Source: Chara braunii | Lineage: Eukaryota > Streptophyta > Charophyceae > Charales > Characeae | DNA: 37,372 nucleotides | Assembly (NCBI GenBank): GCA_003427395.1 | Contig: BFEA01000354.1 | Span: forward strand, 1,556,557 to 1,593,928 | Reading direction: 5' to 3' | Shown: positions 10,411 to 20,280 of the stretch, one piece after another | How positions within the stretch are numbered: position 1 is the first letter of the stretch | How the letters are laid out: the number at the start of each line of letters is the position of its first letter | Program-made: the position numbers and the translations under genes | The notes under the pieces: generated by a model | Database searches by the model: none | The model's input: only the letters and a program-made list of their open reading frames with translations | What the model was told of the DNA's origin: nothing

Positions 10411-11550
10411 GTATCTTGCCGTGTTTTAGCGGAAGATTCAGTCGATTTTGCTCATACCGATAGTAGAGGGGATGTGGGGTCGGCCGCAGGGCTGGAAATA
10501 CCTACCCGACTGTCCGATGTGTTGCCTATGCCGGTGGTAGGATAGCCGCCCCCTATCCCTCTATGCGCATGACTAAGGATAGGAATGTATACTTCCATGT
10601 TCTAGTGAAGAATTCACTTGGGTTTTTTCACTCGTCCTACCGACAACAGTAGAGTCTGAGCTAAGCGAGAGTCAGGAGAGATGACATAGAAAGGCAGAAA
10701 GGTAAGGAAGCAGAAAGAGGGCACGTACCTAGTCTCGTTTTTCAAGTTGGGGAAGAGTCGCCCTCCTCCTGCGTACCCGAGGGGCAAAGGCCCAGGCAAG
10801 GAAGTAGCCTCCTTCAAAGTGTTTCGAGATTCCGGGTCGATCCTACTGTGCCATGGCCATCTCTGTTGGACGCTGTGAACAGGGGTAAGAACCGGGGGTT
10901 GGAAACTCACATGATGGACAGGGCGCCGCTGCCTCGACAACGAGAAATAGCAGGAAGCCGGAGATGCGATTGCGAACCCACCTGTCTGGCCAGCGTACTG
11001 TTCACTGTACCAAGGGGAGCAACTGTAGGTGAGCCGCTGAGCGCGAGGGCCGACGTACTGGCCGATGCACTTCTCACCCTACCAGGTGAGGCAACGAAGG
11101 CTCGACTGTAAGGTGTGTTACTGATCAGTATGCTAAAGCGACGTTTGAGCTGAGTAGAGCGAAGGGCAGGACTACAGGTGTGGAGACTTACCGGTCAGTA
11201 TATGTGTTGCCGTCCGATTGCCAACACTAGAGGGAGGAGGGATAGCGCTTGCCGCTGAAGACCGGTAGTGCAGCAGCAATCGAGAGTCGAAGTTACTATG
11301 CCAGACCGTGCACGACAGGCGACGACGTATCTGTTCACGCCCCAACAGAAGGCTCATTCTGATCTTGCTCGCCGGTTGACCGAAGCAGCAAGGAACAGCA
11401 ACGAAGTCGGAGGCTTATCTGTCGACCGATACGTTGTTGTACCTAAACGATGGAGGATGCCGCCCCTTAGCTCTCTGCGCATGGCTAAAACAGCGGTGTA
11501 TGTTCCCACGTCTTAGCGGGGGATTCACTCGACTTTGTTTATCCTATCAG
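10411..11550 (+). repeat. degenerate direct repeats in the 8.47-kb insertion
   Basis: Segments at about 10550-10640 and 11462-11550 resemble each other in order: CCCCTAT/CCCCTTA, CTNTGCGCATG, GGNNTGTAT, TTCCCACGT-like, TCTAG/CTTAGCGGGGGATTCACT, then a T-rich stretch ending CCTACC or CCTATC. A third, shorter copy lies at 10411-10470. The period between the two main copies is about 910 bp. Similarity is by eye and imperfect. Confidence 0.4.
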
Positions 11551-12828
11551 GAGTGGTTTACAGCGCGTATGTCTGAACAGCTGTACATACAACCACGTTC
11601 TAGTAGTGGTGTGTTCCCCTCTGCTACGAATGGGGTTGTTGGTAAAAGGTGTTGCTGGGACACTTGCTAAAGATGCCATGCACTGCTACTGACTACCGTT
11701 GACTACCACGGGCCAGTTGCGAATTGCTGCGGGAGGTGTCTTGGGTGCTGCAGTGCACCACAGCAACTGGGTGCTGCTCCGACTGCCGCGACCTTTGCAG
11801 ATTCAGACTGCGTTTCTGATCCGGCAGCTACCGGAGGGCTGGAGATTGCAACATCGTTCTTGATTACTGCTGTCTAGAGAACGGAGGCGGGATGTAAAAG
11901 GGTGAGGTTGGACTGTAAGGGGGGCTGCCGCGTGTTGCCACTGACGACCCCATACTGTTGGGTGCCGTATCTGCTAGCCGCGGCTGTGTACGGCGATGAC
12001 GTTCGTGGACTGTGCACAAACCTTCTGCTAAGTTGACGCGAGTTGCTGCTGCACCTGCGTGACTGCACACAGGCACTGGCCGGCTTGTTGTGCAACAACG
12101 ATCGCTGGGCCTACTACAGGCTACTGCAGTGCCTAGAGTGTGGTTGTTTAGTGGCAAGTGACTGCAACTGGGTTGAAAGGAAGGCTGCTGCCGTGAGGCT
12201 TGGAGAGTGGGGCAATACGAAGGGGACTATCATTACGGAGTGGGGGTCCGTCAGGAGGGTCTGACTCCGCCGTTTGACTTTGGGAAGCTGATCAAGCTGT
12301 ACTCTTGGCCATCATTGCGGGGCCCTCAGGCGCTGAAGACTTCAAGGCCCTCTCACGCGAGTCTGAGTGCGCCCCTCTTGTATCTGAGAGACTTAATGTT
12401 TCTCTTTCTGCCTCTCTTACTCTCAGTCTAGTCCAGTGGTTTGGAGAGGAAGGCGGCAGGCGGGATTGCAACCCGTAATCCGTGCCAAGGCCTTTGTGGG
12501 AGGTTGCCCCACCGATTGCGGGAGCCCTGCCGGAACTTAGGAGGGGTTCTGGAGGCAGGGAACTTAGAGGTAATCTCTGCTTTTCCTTTTAAACCCAGCA
12601 TAACCCCTATCTATATACCTCCCTGTGTGTTGATTGGTTGAGCTGTATGCAACACTTACTTTGACTTTTGAGTTGACTTTCAGGACACAAATCAGACCAA
12701 CTAAAGGAATGTTTGTATAATGGCAGTTTCAGTTTCTTGATTGTCTGAAGGCAGATTGCCACAAGGGGTTGCATCAGGGGGAAGGTTGGGAGGAAGGCAG
12801 TTTCGCTTGCGATTGAACAGGTCTTATA
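11551..12828. other. non-coding part of the insertion before the hairpin array
   Basis: Nothing recognised. The sequence moves from GC-rich to more balanced composition at about 12400. Short frames (for example 12207-12431) carry no motif. Confidence 0.3.
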
Positions 12829-13640
12829 GGGTCATGCATTGTTTCTAAGATGAATGGCCTGACTGCTGTGTTTTGTTCTGTTTTCTGAAGAACCGAGCAT
12901 TGTTTCTAAGATGAATGGCTTGGTTGCTGTGTTTCTTTAATTGTGCCAGACATTGTTTCTAAGATGAATGGCCTGGCTACTTATTTCTGAGGGGTATTGC
13001 TTGCTTGACTTTTGAGGGCCAGACATTGTTTCTAAGATGAATGGTCTNNCCNCTGTTTACTTGGGTNGTTTCTGAACAGTCTCTGGGTCNGACCCAGGGN
13101 ACTCTGNTNTTTTTNTGTGCTGAAAAAGGGGGAGCTGAGCATTGTTTCTAAGATGAATGGCTCATCTCTCCTTGATTGTTTTATTCTGAGGGAGGATTCA
13201 GGGCCAGAGGACTAGACATTGTTTCTAAGATGAATGGTCTAAGTCTGAGGCCTCAGGACCATAAAGAAAACAAGGAAATAGGATTCTGTATAATGTTGTA
13301 TGTATATATATGTACTTATATGCGAACAAGGCTAATCAGACATTGTTTCTAAGCTGAATGGCCTAACATTAGCCTTATCACAAGCGAAGAGAGTATAATC
13401 CAGAGCTATAACTGAAGGTAAGATGAATGGCTCAGCCCTACGCCCTCTTTCTGAAGACTAAGGTGCAGAAAGGTATATATAACTTGGCTATTTAAATAGT
13501 TCAGGGCGACTAAGCATGGTTTCTAAGATGAATGGCTTAGTCACATGCCCAACGAAGAGAAAAGTAGTTATGCAACCTGTTCGTGTATAACTAAGGCAGA
13601 GGGTTGACATTGTTTCTAAGATGAATGGCCAGTCCCAATG
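12829..13640 (+). repeat. array of about ten hairpin repeats with constant loop GTTTCTAAGATG and varying stems
   Basis: The 12-base core GTTTCTAAGATG, preceded by CATT and followed by AATGG, occurs with loop starts at 12841, 12902, 12955, 13028, 13144, 13221, 13345 (one change), 13519 and 13612; a partial copy is at 13419-13430. CATT and AATG pair. Outside them each copy has its own flanks, and these are complementary to each other. The second copy pairs AACCGAG with CTTGGTT. The 13519 copy pairs GACTAAG with CTTAGTC. The 13144 copy pairs TGAG with CTCA and then GGAG with CTCT. The 13345 copy has an outer AAGGCTAAT/ATTAGCCTT stem. Most copies share a bulged G after AATG. Spacing is irregular (53-174 bp) and spacers are unrelated. 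The pattern implies a structured RNA or cruciform; its function is unknown. Confidence 0.75.
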
Positions 13641-13946
13641 CCCTATGTAAGCAGGGTGTAAAGGGTTAAAACACTGAAAGACTATGAACTAATGTCTGCT
13701 AAATCAACTTGGGGATGGTGAGAGTACTTACCTTTGTGGTTTGGCCTGCATGTGATTGAGTGGCATCACTACCTGGTCTGAGTTTGAGTTGATAGGTAGT
13801 TGCTGTAGTGGCTCGCCACGTGCTAGAGCTGTAGGAGTTACATTCAATTTCTGCATTTTCTGAGATAGTTTTTTACTTAGTTCGATTTCTGCATTTATCT
13901 GAGGTCTTTTCTCATACTTGGGCTTGTATCAATCTTGGTAAGCCAC
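13641..13946. other. stretch between hairpin array and 122-bp repeats
   Basis: Non-coding and moderately AT-rich. A short duplication of TTTCTGCATTT/ATTTCTGCATTTATCTGAG occurs at about 13850-13910. No gene seen. Confidence 0.3.
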
Positions 13947-14310
13947 TTTTCCTACGGGGAGCGTTGCCGAAATTTCTGCAAATCCAAGGAGTTAGACAAA
14001 TCTCTGACTTTCCAAAAGTTCAACTATCCGAATCATATATGGATTAGTAAGAATCTGGGAAGTCTCCCTTTCTAAAGGGAGTGCTGCCCAAATTTCTACT
14101 AATTCAGGGAGTTAGACAAAATTGAGCTTTAGAAAGTCAAAGAGTATTCCTGTTATTATATTCAGGCTTATATAAATTCTGGAAATACAGTTTTCCTACG
14201 GGAAGCACTGTCAAAATTTTTCTTAGTTTAGAGGAGTTAGATTATATTATGACAGGTGGCAGAGTTGGCATTTCACTCTGTATAGGGGAAACCCAACCAA
14301 AGGTCTACCT
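13947..14310 (+). repeat. tandem repeat of about 122 bp, three diverged copies
   Basis: Copies start at about 13947, 14067 and 14191. Each begins with TTTTCCTACGGGGAGYRYTG or a variant, continues AAATTTCT, then GGAGTTAGA. The middle copy has CCCTTTCTAAAGGGA, a small perfect hairpin, where the others have TTTTCCTACGGGGA. They lie directly downstream of the hairpin array. Confidence 0.7.
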
Positions 14311-15140
14311 TTTCTTTGAGCCTTGGCTTAGGACTAGGCTCAGACCTAGTTGGCTACCAGGAGGCTAGATGGGATCACCATATAGAAGATAGTTTGCATA
14401 AGGCTTACAGGTTTAGCCTTGGGCGTTGACCTGTCTTGTGTTGCAGGCCAGTTTTATCGATCTGATTCAGGACCTGGACTAGGTTCAGCGGATCCCTTGA
14501 GGGTCACCTGCTGTTATCATTGATAACAGGTCGGTTGCCGATTCGTCGGTTCGCGACTCAAGTCCAACTCACTCCCCATACTCAACCTAAAAGGCTTTAG
14601 CCCTAGTGATCTTCTTGTTTGTTAAGGGTTTCACCCAGACTTTTATTGAATGGCCATTTAACAAAGGTACTGAGTAATTAATTAAGGTTGGTTGGCTGGA
14701 GGTTGGGGCTTGCATGGCTAAAGCGGGGGGGGGGTATGAGTATAGGAACTGGTTGGAGTTGACTCCGTGTAGGGTGTGGACTCTTGTTTGACTTTGATGT
14801 GATTGCAGGTATATATAGTGACTTGGGGTTTTGGCTGGACTGCCTTGCGGTCGCACATATATGTATGGCTAGGAGGAGACCCACTATGACTGTGAGAAGT
14901 GATCGTCACATAATTATTCCCCTTGTGTATATGTATGTGCGAGTGTATGTATACCTACGTGGGGAATTAGTGTGGCCCGAAGTGCCCACGCCCCAGGGAC
15001 CCAATCGAGGGTTGGGGTGGATAGAAGGGAGAGGAGGACCCCTATATTATCTCTTGAAAAATTCTTTGGTTGGACGTTAGCCCTGAGCCTGGAACGGGAT
15101 GGTCCTCGCCCGGAGCGACCCTGGTCCCAAACCTGACACT
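14311..15140. other. non-coding stretch of the insertion
   Basis: No gene recognised. It holds a G-run at 14727-14735 and several short frames of fewer than 100 codons on both strands with no motif. It ends just before the purine tract at 15141. Confidence 0.3.
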
Positions 15141-15151
15141 AAGGGGGGGAG
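15141..15151 (+). other. polypurine tract-like AAGGGGGGGAG
   Basis: It resembles the polypurine tract of element B (29974-29984). If the 8.47-kb insertion is LTR-derived, this would mark the left edge of its 3' LTR, but no matching LTR is found at 8318, so the assignment is tentative. Confidence 0.3.
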
Positions 15152-15159
15152 TTTTTCTT

Positions 15160-16430
15160 CTGATAAGCGCTAAAAGTACTTGTTTCCTTCCCTTGTTGTG
15201 ATTCATTTTGGTGGAACGATAAAGTTCAGGGCGGAAGGGTTAGCGTGTTGCTGGTGATGCGCCAGACAACTCACCACCGCTCCAAATTCCCTCCTGCCCT
15301 AGGGGCCGTCTTACCTCGCACCCGTTGGGACACCTCAGGGTGCAGAAGGCGGGAAGACCCTCAGGTCGGTTTTGCTCCAGCTAAAGGGTTAACTCCCTTT
15401 AGCGGGCGCTTCAGCCAACCCCTGAGCGTCGGAGATGACCTCATGGCTCAGAATAGGCCACTTGGGTATGGGCACCATATAATGCATCGTCATCGCAGTT
15501 ACTCTCGAAGAGCTGCATAGCGAGATGGTATGTGAAGGTCCGGCGTCCGCGCGATCTTATATCAAGTCCGCATGCGCGGCGCTCACCGATTCTCGCACAA
15601 AAAAGTTATGGGTCAGGCGGCGAGACCACGAGCACGACACGATCAATAAACCGGGATTTTGGGTTTCGCGAAGCGGCACGTGGGCGGAGGACCAGTCCCA
15701 GGCGACCTATGGGGGTCCGCGTACGGGACTCACTATCCCGGTCACCGGGCAGCCTATGGATAGGATATTGGGCCTCCTCCGCACGCGTGCCATTTGAGCT
15801 AGTTTACCCCCTTTTATTCTAGGAGGCCACCCGCTAATGAGAGTTGGAGTGAGTTTCCTTTTTGCACTTTCATGGTTGGACGTTATAGTCCGTGGCGGCC
15901 GTCAAAGTCAAANCCCTTGATGTTTGACCGCCACGACAACTTAAAGCTGTCTACTCAACCCCTCTGCACAGGGTGCAGAAGAGGGTGTGGTCTCCAACCG
16001 CGCACGGCGGTTGTCCAGCGTCGAGAGATTAACCCTCAAGGCGCGTGTCAGCCGACACTTGAGTGTCGAATGCGATCCTCGAGATTAACGAGGACCGCGC
16101 GAGTATGGGTACTACGTAGTACGCCATCATTGCGACTGCTTGCGTGCGTTTGCATTGCGAGTTGATATGACTTAGCCTTCCATCCGCGCGGTTTTATATC
16201 AAGTCTCGCGCGCGACGCCTATCCGATTTCCGCATCGGAAAGTTATGGGATGGCTACCGCGGGGCTAGGAGTGTTGTCGCGTTGTTTGTGTTGTGTTGTT
16301 TCGTGTGTATGGGTGTGTGTTTTATTTTTGTGTTCGTAAAATGGTCTGCGCGTGGTGTGTGGGATGCGTCCTAGTCGACCGACGTCGCGCCGGCGCTTGG
16401 GACTTCAGCCCCCAAAGATGTCGGTTCGCG
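15160..16430 (+). repeat. diverged tandem duplication, period about 635 bp, with TATA-like boxes
   Basis: Landmarks recur in the same order: CAGGGTGCAGAAG at 15336 and 15969 (633 bp apart), and TATATCAAGTC inside a CCGCGCG...AAAGTTATGGG context at 15558 and 16195 (637 bp apart). Intervening blocks are similar but diverged. The TATATCAAG box followed by GC-rich sequence looks promoter-like. The span forms most of the right end of the 8.47-kb insertion. Confidence 0.55.
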
Positions 16431-16791
16431 TGCGGGTCCGATAGAGGCGTAAGACCGCGCGTACCCCCTATGCTACAGCGAACGAGAAACGCCCTCGGCT
16501 GGTCCACCTCTGCGATTGCAACCGAGTAGCTTTCGTATTGTGGACTGGTAGCTCGGCGGGGATACGCCCACCGAAGGGAGGTGACAACTCCCGTAAGGTG
16601 GAGGTAAGTTGTGCCTCGCGTAGGCCCTATCCTGTCGTAGGGGCTCGCAAGAGGCTGGCCCACTCGGCCGGAGCGGCCTGAGGAAGCTCCATTTGCGTGT
16701 TCATGACAAGGTTAGCTCAACTCCTGCGTGACGAGGCCGAGAGGGTCCCGCGCTGCCATGAGCAGTGCCGGACCGATGCGCTCGACAGTGG

Positions 16792-17290
16792 GACAAAGAT
16801 TTTGAGTCATCTTTCAAAAAATCAAAGTATGTTCGGACTCACTACCCCGTCTTAAGAATTGTTGACCCTTCTCTTCCTTTCATCGTCACGACTGACGCAA
16901 GTTTGTATGGAATTGGGGCTGTGCTACAGCAAGATGACGGTAAGTGATATAGACCTATTGAGTTTATGTCCACAAAACTTTCGTCAAAGAAAGTGGCAAA
17001 CTCCACCTATGAAAGGGAATTGCATGCCTTTAGTTGCTATACTGGACACCTGGAAGCATTACTTGTTAGGGAGGCATTTCACTGTCTATTCTGATCACTC
17101 TACTTTGAAGTGGATCAAGACTTAGCCTAGACTCTCTGACAAATTGGTAAGATGGTCTGCTTTTATTGATACCTTTGACTTTGAGTTGAAAACAATCAAA
17201 GGTAGATCTAACGTGGTTGCGAATGCTTTGTCCAGGCGTGCAAACTTCTTTGGAACTATTGTCTCCTTCCTCGATATCGGGAACAAACTG
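16792..17290 (+). pseudogene. RNase H domain of element A, continuation of pol after the insertion
   Basis: Pol resumes at 16792. The RNase H motifs TTDASLYGIGAVL (about 16889-16930), YERELHA (about 17010) and YSDHSTLKW (about 17089-17115) give the Asp, Glu and Asp of the catalytic site. A TGA at about 16946 stands where Trp is expected. A one-base frame change lies near 17030, and a TAG at 17123-17125 stands for Gln. The domain would degrade RNA in the RNA/DNA hybrid during reverse transcription. It is followed by the LSRR connection typical of this family. Confidence 0.8.
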
Positions 17291-18340
17291 AAAGAACAGA
17301 TCTGAAAGGGTTATGGGAGTGATCCTATTTGGAGTCTTGTCATTGAGACTCTATGAAAGAACCTTGAGTTATTCCCAAAATATCGAATGATTGATGGCTT
17401 ACTCTTCTTTCTGGATAAAACCGAAGAAAGACGGTGTGCTCCTCACCAAGAGCCAATCAAAAGCTTAATCATTGGGGAATGCCATGATGCGGAAGGTCAC
17501 TTTGGTTTTAAGAAGACGTATGCCGATTTGTGCGAACGTTTTGAATGGAAAGGAATGAAGGAAGATGTACTAACCTATGTGCGGACTTGTTTTGGCTGTC
17601 AAAGGAACAAACCCTCACATGAGAATCCGATGGGACTACTGAGACCGCTGCCTATTCCAAGTGAGCTAGGTGAGTCTACTTCCATTGACTTTATGAGCCT
17701 CACTAAGAGTCGAAATGGCAATAGTTAGGTAATGGCCATCGTAGATAGATTCTCAAAGTATGTTATGTTCATTTCTTTGCCTGTTGAAGCTAGAACCGAA
17801 CTAGTCATCCAAAAGTTTCAGATGCGATGAGTCTCTGAGTATGGATTCCCGAAAACCATCGTCTCTGATAGGGATGTTCGATTCACTAGTCTACAATGGG
17901 AGAAGTTGATGGAAGTCTATGGGACCAGGTTGACCATGTTGTCAGGCAGACATCCTGAAACTAATGGCCAAACTTAGCAAATGAACCGTCCTTGCCAACA
18001 ACTTTTGCGAATGTATGTCCGACCTGATAAGATAGATTGGGATGAGAACTTGCCTAAAATTGCTATTGCCTATAATGACAGTATACATACTATTACAGGT
18101 AAAATGCCTAATCCACTGCATAAAGGATGAAACCCTAGGCGTCCAATTGACGCATTAACAAGGGACCAGATTCAAAGGCTACCCCCAAGTACGCGTGAAT
18201 TCGCAGTTTTGTATGAAGAAGACATCAAGAAGGTTAAGGAAAACATACAGAAAGCCCAACTACAACTGATTGAACAGGCCAATAAACATCGCCGACCTTC
18301 ACAATTTCAGAAAGGAGATCTTGTCTAGGTTAAGTCTAAA
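17291..18340 (+). pseudogene. integrase of element A, broken and 3' truncated
   Basis: The HHCC zinc domain is complete (CHDAEGHFG, then TCFGCQ; about 17480-17605). The catalytic core has its first Asp in SIDFMS and its second in IVSDRDVRF (about 17858-17880). The expected catalytic Glu after NGQT is a TAG stop at about 17974. Other stops (about 17728, 17829, 18128 and 18328) sit mostly where Trp or Gln is expected. The frame ends at KGDLV(stop)VKSK, so the C-terminal GPY/F region and any chromodomain are missing. Non-coding sequence with 92-bp repeats follows. Confidence 0.8.
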
Positions 18341-18672
18341 TTGTGTGGCAGTTGGGCTGGGCACCCCTAACTCCAGTGTGTCGTTAGATTGAACCTGAAT
18401 AATGTATTGGTACAATATAATTCGTAGGTCTAGTTGGTCTGCGGCCTTTATGGTCAGTTGACTCCATTAAATCGTTGAATTAAACCTCATCAGGAGTTAC
18501 ATATAATTTGATCTGAATGCGGAAGCCACTTTGGCCACCCCTGTGGGCAGTGTATTCCACTATGATGTTAAATTAAACTTGAATAAAATGTGGATGGAAC
18601 TCAATCTGTATGTGTGATCAATTTGGCCACCCTTGTGCTCAATTGACTCCACTGTATTGTTAGAGCAAATTT
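18341..18672 (+). repeat. tandem repeat of about 92 bp, four diverged copies
   Basis: The anchor CTCCA (or TTCCA) followed by a GTTRRATTRAAC-like block recurs at 18371, 18462, 18555 and 18647, with TTGGCCACCCYTGTG ahead of the last two. Spacings are 91, 93 and 92 bp. It lies between the truncated integrase and the polypurine tract of element A. Confidence 0.7.
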
Positions 18673-18686
18673 AGGGGAGAAAAAAG
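18673..18686 (+). other. polypurine tract of element A
   Basis: AGGGGAGAAAAAAG lies immediately before TGCAATAA, the LTR start. This is the expected plus-strand primer site at the end of an internal region. Confidence 0.65.
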
Positions 18687-19457
18687 TGCAATAAACGCAG
18701 TTCATGGCCACACCGTCATGGGCAAGGGTCGTCACTTTTGGTCAAAGGCCAGAAGCAGGGGCCAAAGGTCACTCCCAAGTCTGAGAAATGTCTAGGAAAG
18801 GGCCTAAGGTCACGGGTATCAGGGCCTGGGTCAAAAACAAAGTCCAGAGCCCCCACGTGAGGTAGTTGACTCAATCAAGAGTCAGACCAAGCACAGGAAA
18901 GCAGGCCCAAAGTCAAAGTCAACCCAGTAGTCAGCCTCGGCGATAGATCAGATGCTTATCAATGGTTGTCTACAGGTATTCGGAAGATTCCAGTCCTAAC
19001 TGGGAAAAGGTACTGCTGAGATTGGTCAACGCTACAAAAGGATAGTCAGACACTGGGGAAGGCATTATGCTTTGCACTGGCTTGATGCTAGTGTTGTGTC
19101 ACGAGGCTGCTGGAGTCGGGAGCTGGCGCCAGATTCTGCTGGTGGGCGCCAGCCCAGAGGGAGATTATTTTGGCGTGGCCATAGCCGCATAGATGTAGAC
19201 TAGGCGATGAGGATTGGCAAGGAGGATTAGGGCTGTGAGACTGAAGGGAGATGTGGGGAGCTTACCTGGACTTACCTGGCGAGGACACATGTGACCTGCT
19301 GCTTTCTCCATGAAGGTGAGGAAGTGTTGCGCCATCCTCCATATCTGATTGCTGACGTGGAGGGAGGGTGGGTGCCCTGATATGATCTGCACAGTAATTA
19401 TGTCAGAGGTCGTCAGAGGGAACATGCATTACTGAGGTGGCAATAGAGGAGCCCGAG

Positions 19458-19542
<85 letters not shown>

Positions 19543-19767
19543 CATGTACTATTGATTATCATTGGGAATCTCTTCTTCCGCATATTTGTCGTTTCTCTCC
19601 TCTCTCTCTCCTCTCATGCTCTTCTTCGTTGAGATGACACTCTTGAGTTGTGCATATGATCGAGACATGGACTTGTAATTGATGTTTTTTAGACTTCATG
19701 AGCTGCGCTAGGTTCAGACTCCTATTGCGTTGCTAATTGGCTTCTCAACGAGACTGGGTTCGTTACA
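18687..19767 (+). repeat. LTR shared between element A (as 3' LTR) and element C (as 5' LTR)
   Basis: It starts TGCAATAA directly after a polypurine tract and ends TTCGTTACA three bases before a primer-binding site, so it has an internal region on each side. It is related to, but much diverged from, the LTR at 2815-3923. It contains a (GA)n tract of 77 bp at 19462-19538. A TATA-like CTACAAAAGG lies near 19029. The open frame across the (GA)n tract is an artefact. Confidence 0.6.
19462..19538 (+). repeat. (AG)n microsatellite
   Basis: About 38 uninterrupted AG units inside the LTR. Confidence 0.98.
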
Positions 19768-19770
19768 ATT

Positions 19771-19782
19771 TGGTATCAGAGG
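19771..19782 (+). other. primer-binding site (initiator tRNA-Met), element C
   Basis: TGGTATCAGAGG matches the plant initiator tRNA-Met complement in 11 of 12 bases and lies three bases after the LTR end, the same spacing as in element A. Confidence 0.8.
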
Positions 19783-20280
19783 GATATTCTCCTACCTCGC
19801 GCGCTGCTATTTGTGACATTGGACGCCGATGATGATGATGATGATGAGATAATGTGATGGTTGTCAGCCGTGGAGACGAAGAGCGACATTACTGTTATTA
19901 TTATTTGCTGCTTGACACTACAGCGGCGGGCAGAGAAATTTTAGTGCCACGAGGCAAAGTGATTGCTGACATGGCAGTGGAGAGGGAGACTGGTGAGAAG
20001 TGGAAGGATTGCTGAGGTGGCATAGGGGAGGATTTGATTTGGCACTTCCCGTCACTTACCGATTGAAGACAAGGACGACAACTGAACGTTGAGGTGGCAG
20101 GCACTTTGCTGACGTGGGCTACATTCGGATGCTGACATGGATAGGGGCTTGTTGGCGTGGCAGGCATTATTATGCCATTGTATACACTTCCTGCCGATGG
20201 CATGCTACCCTGTTGAGGTGGCATTTTTGACGTGGCACCTCTCTGCAGAACAGCAAGGTACTATTGCTGATGTGGCATTG
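19783..20280 (+). other. element C leader, first part, with TGACGTGGC-type motifs
   Basis: Non-coding. Ten or so TGCTGACGTGGCA-like motifs (near 19962, 20010, 20090, 20108, 20131, 20152, 20212, 20228 and 20266), as in the leader of A. A (GATG)n run is at 19828-19846. It is cut at 20280 by element B and continues at 31167. The two parts sum, apart from a second insertion, to about the length of A's leader. Confidence 0.6.

Larger units (their letters stand above)
8318..16787. mobile_element. 8,470-bp insertion with TGTCG...CGACA ends and 4-bp target duplication, no recognisable proteins
   Basis: Boundaries are defined by the split host pol gene. GTGG occurs immediately before (8314-8317) and after (16788-16791), and removing the insert plus one GTGG rejoins pol in frame (Ser-Trp-Leu-Trp-Asp). 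The ends read TGTCGGCGCA and, on the other strand, TGTCGAGCGCA, a short imperfect inverted repeat. TG...CA ends with a 4-bp duplication fit an LTR element or a Ginger-type DNA transposon. No pair of LTRs and no RT, integrase or transposase frame could be found, and no frame exceeds about 110 codons outside low-complexity sequence. Inside are a poly-C run with undetermined bases (9383-9404), degenerate direct repeats, a hairpin array, a 3-copy 122-bp repeat, a purine tract at 15141-15151 and a 635-bp tandem duplication. It is probably a non-autonomous element. Confidence 0.7.

Noticed and set aside
12829-13640. CRISPR-like array
   Set aside because: Repeat spacing is irregular (53-174 bp), spacers are not of uniform size, and the setting is a eukaryotic transposon; the paired flanks point to hairpins instead.
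8318-16787. rDNA spacer or organellar DNA insertion
   Set aside because: No rRNA, tRNA or organellar gene sequence was recognised, and exact target duplication with inverted ends indicates transposition.
19437-19637. 66-codon frame across the (AG)n tract
   Set aside because: Arg-Glu repeats from simple sequence inside an LTR.
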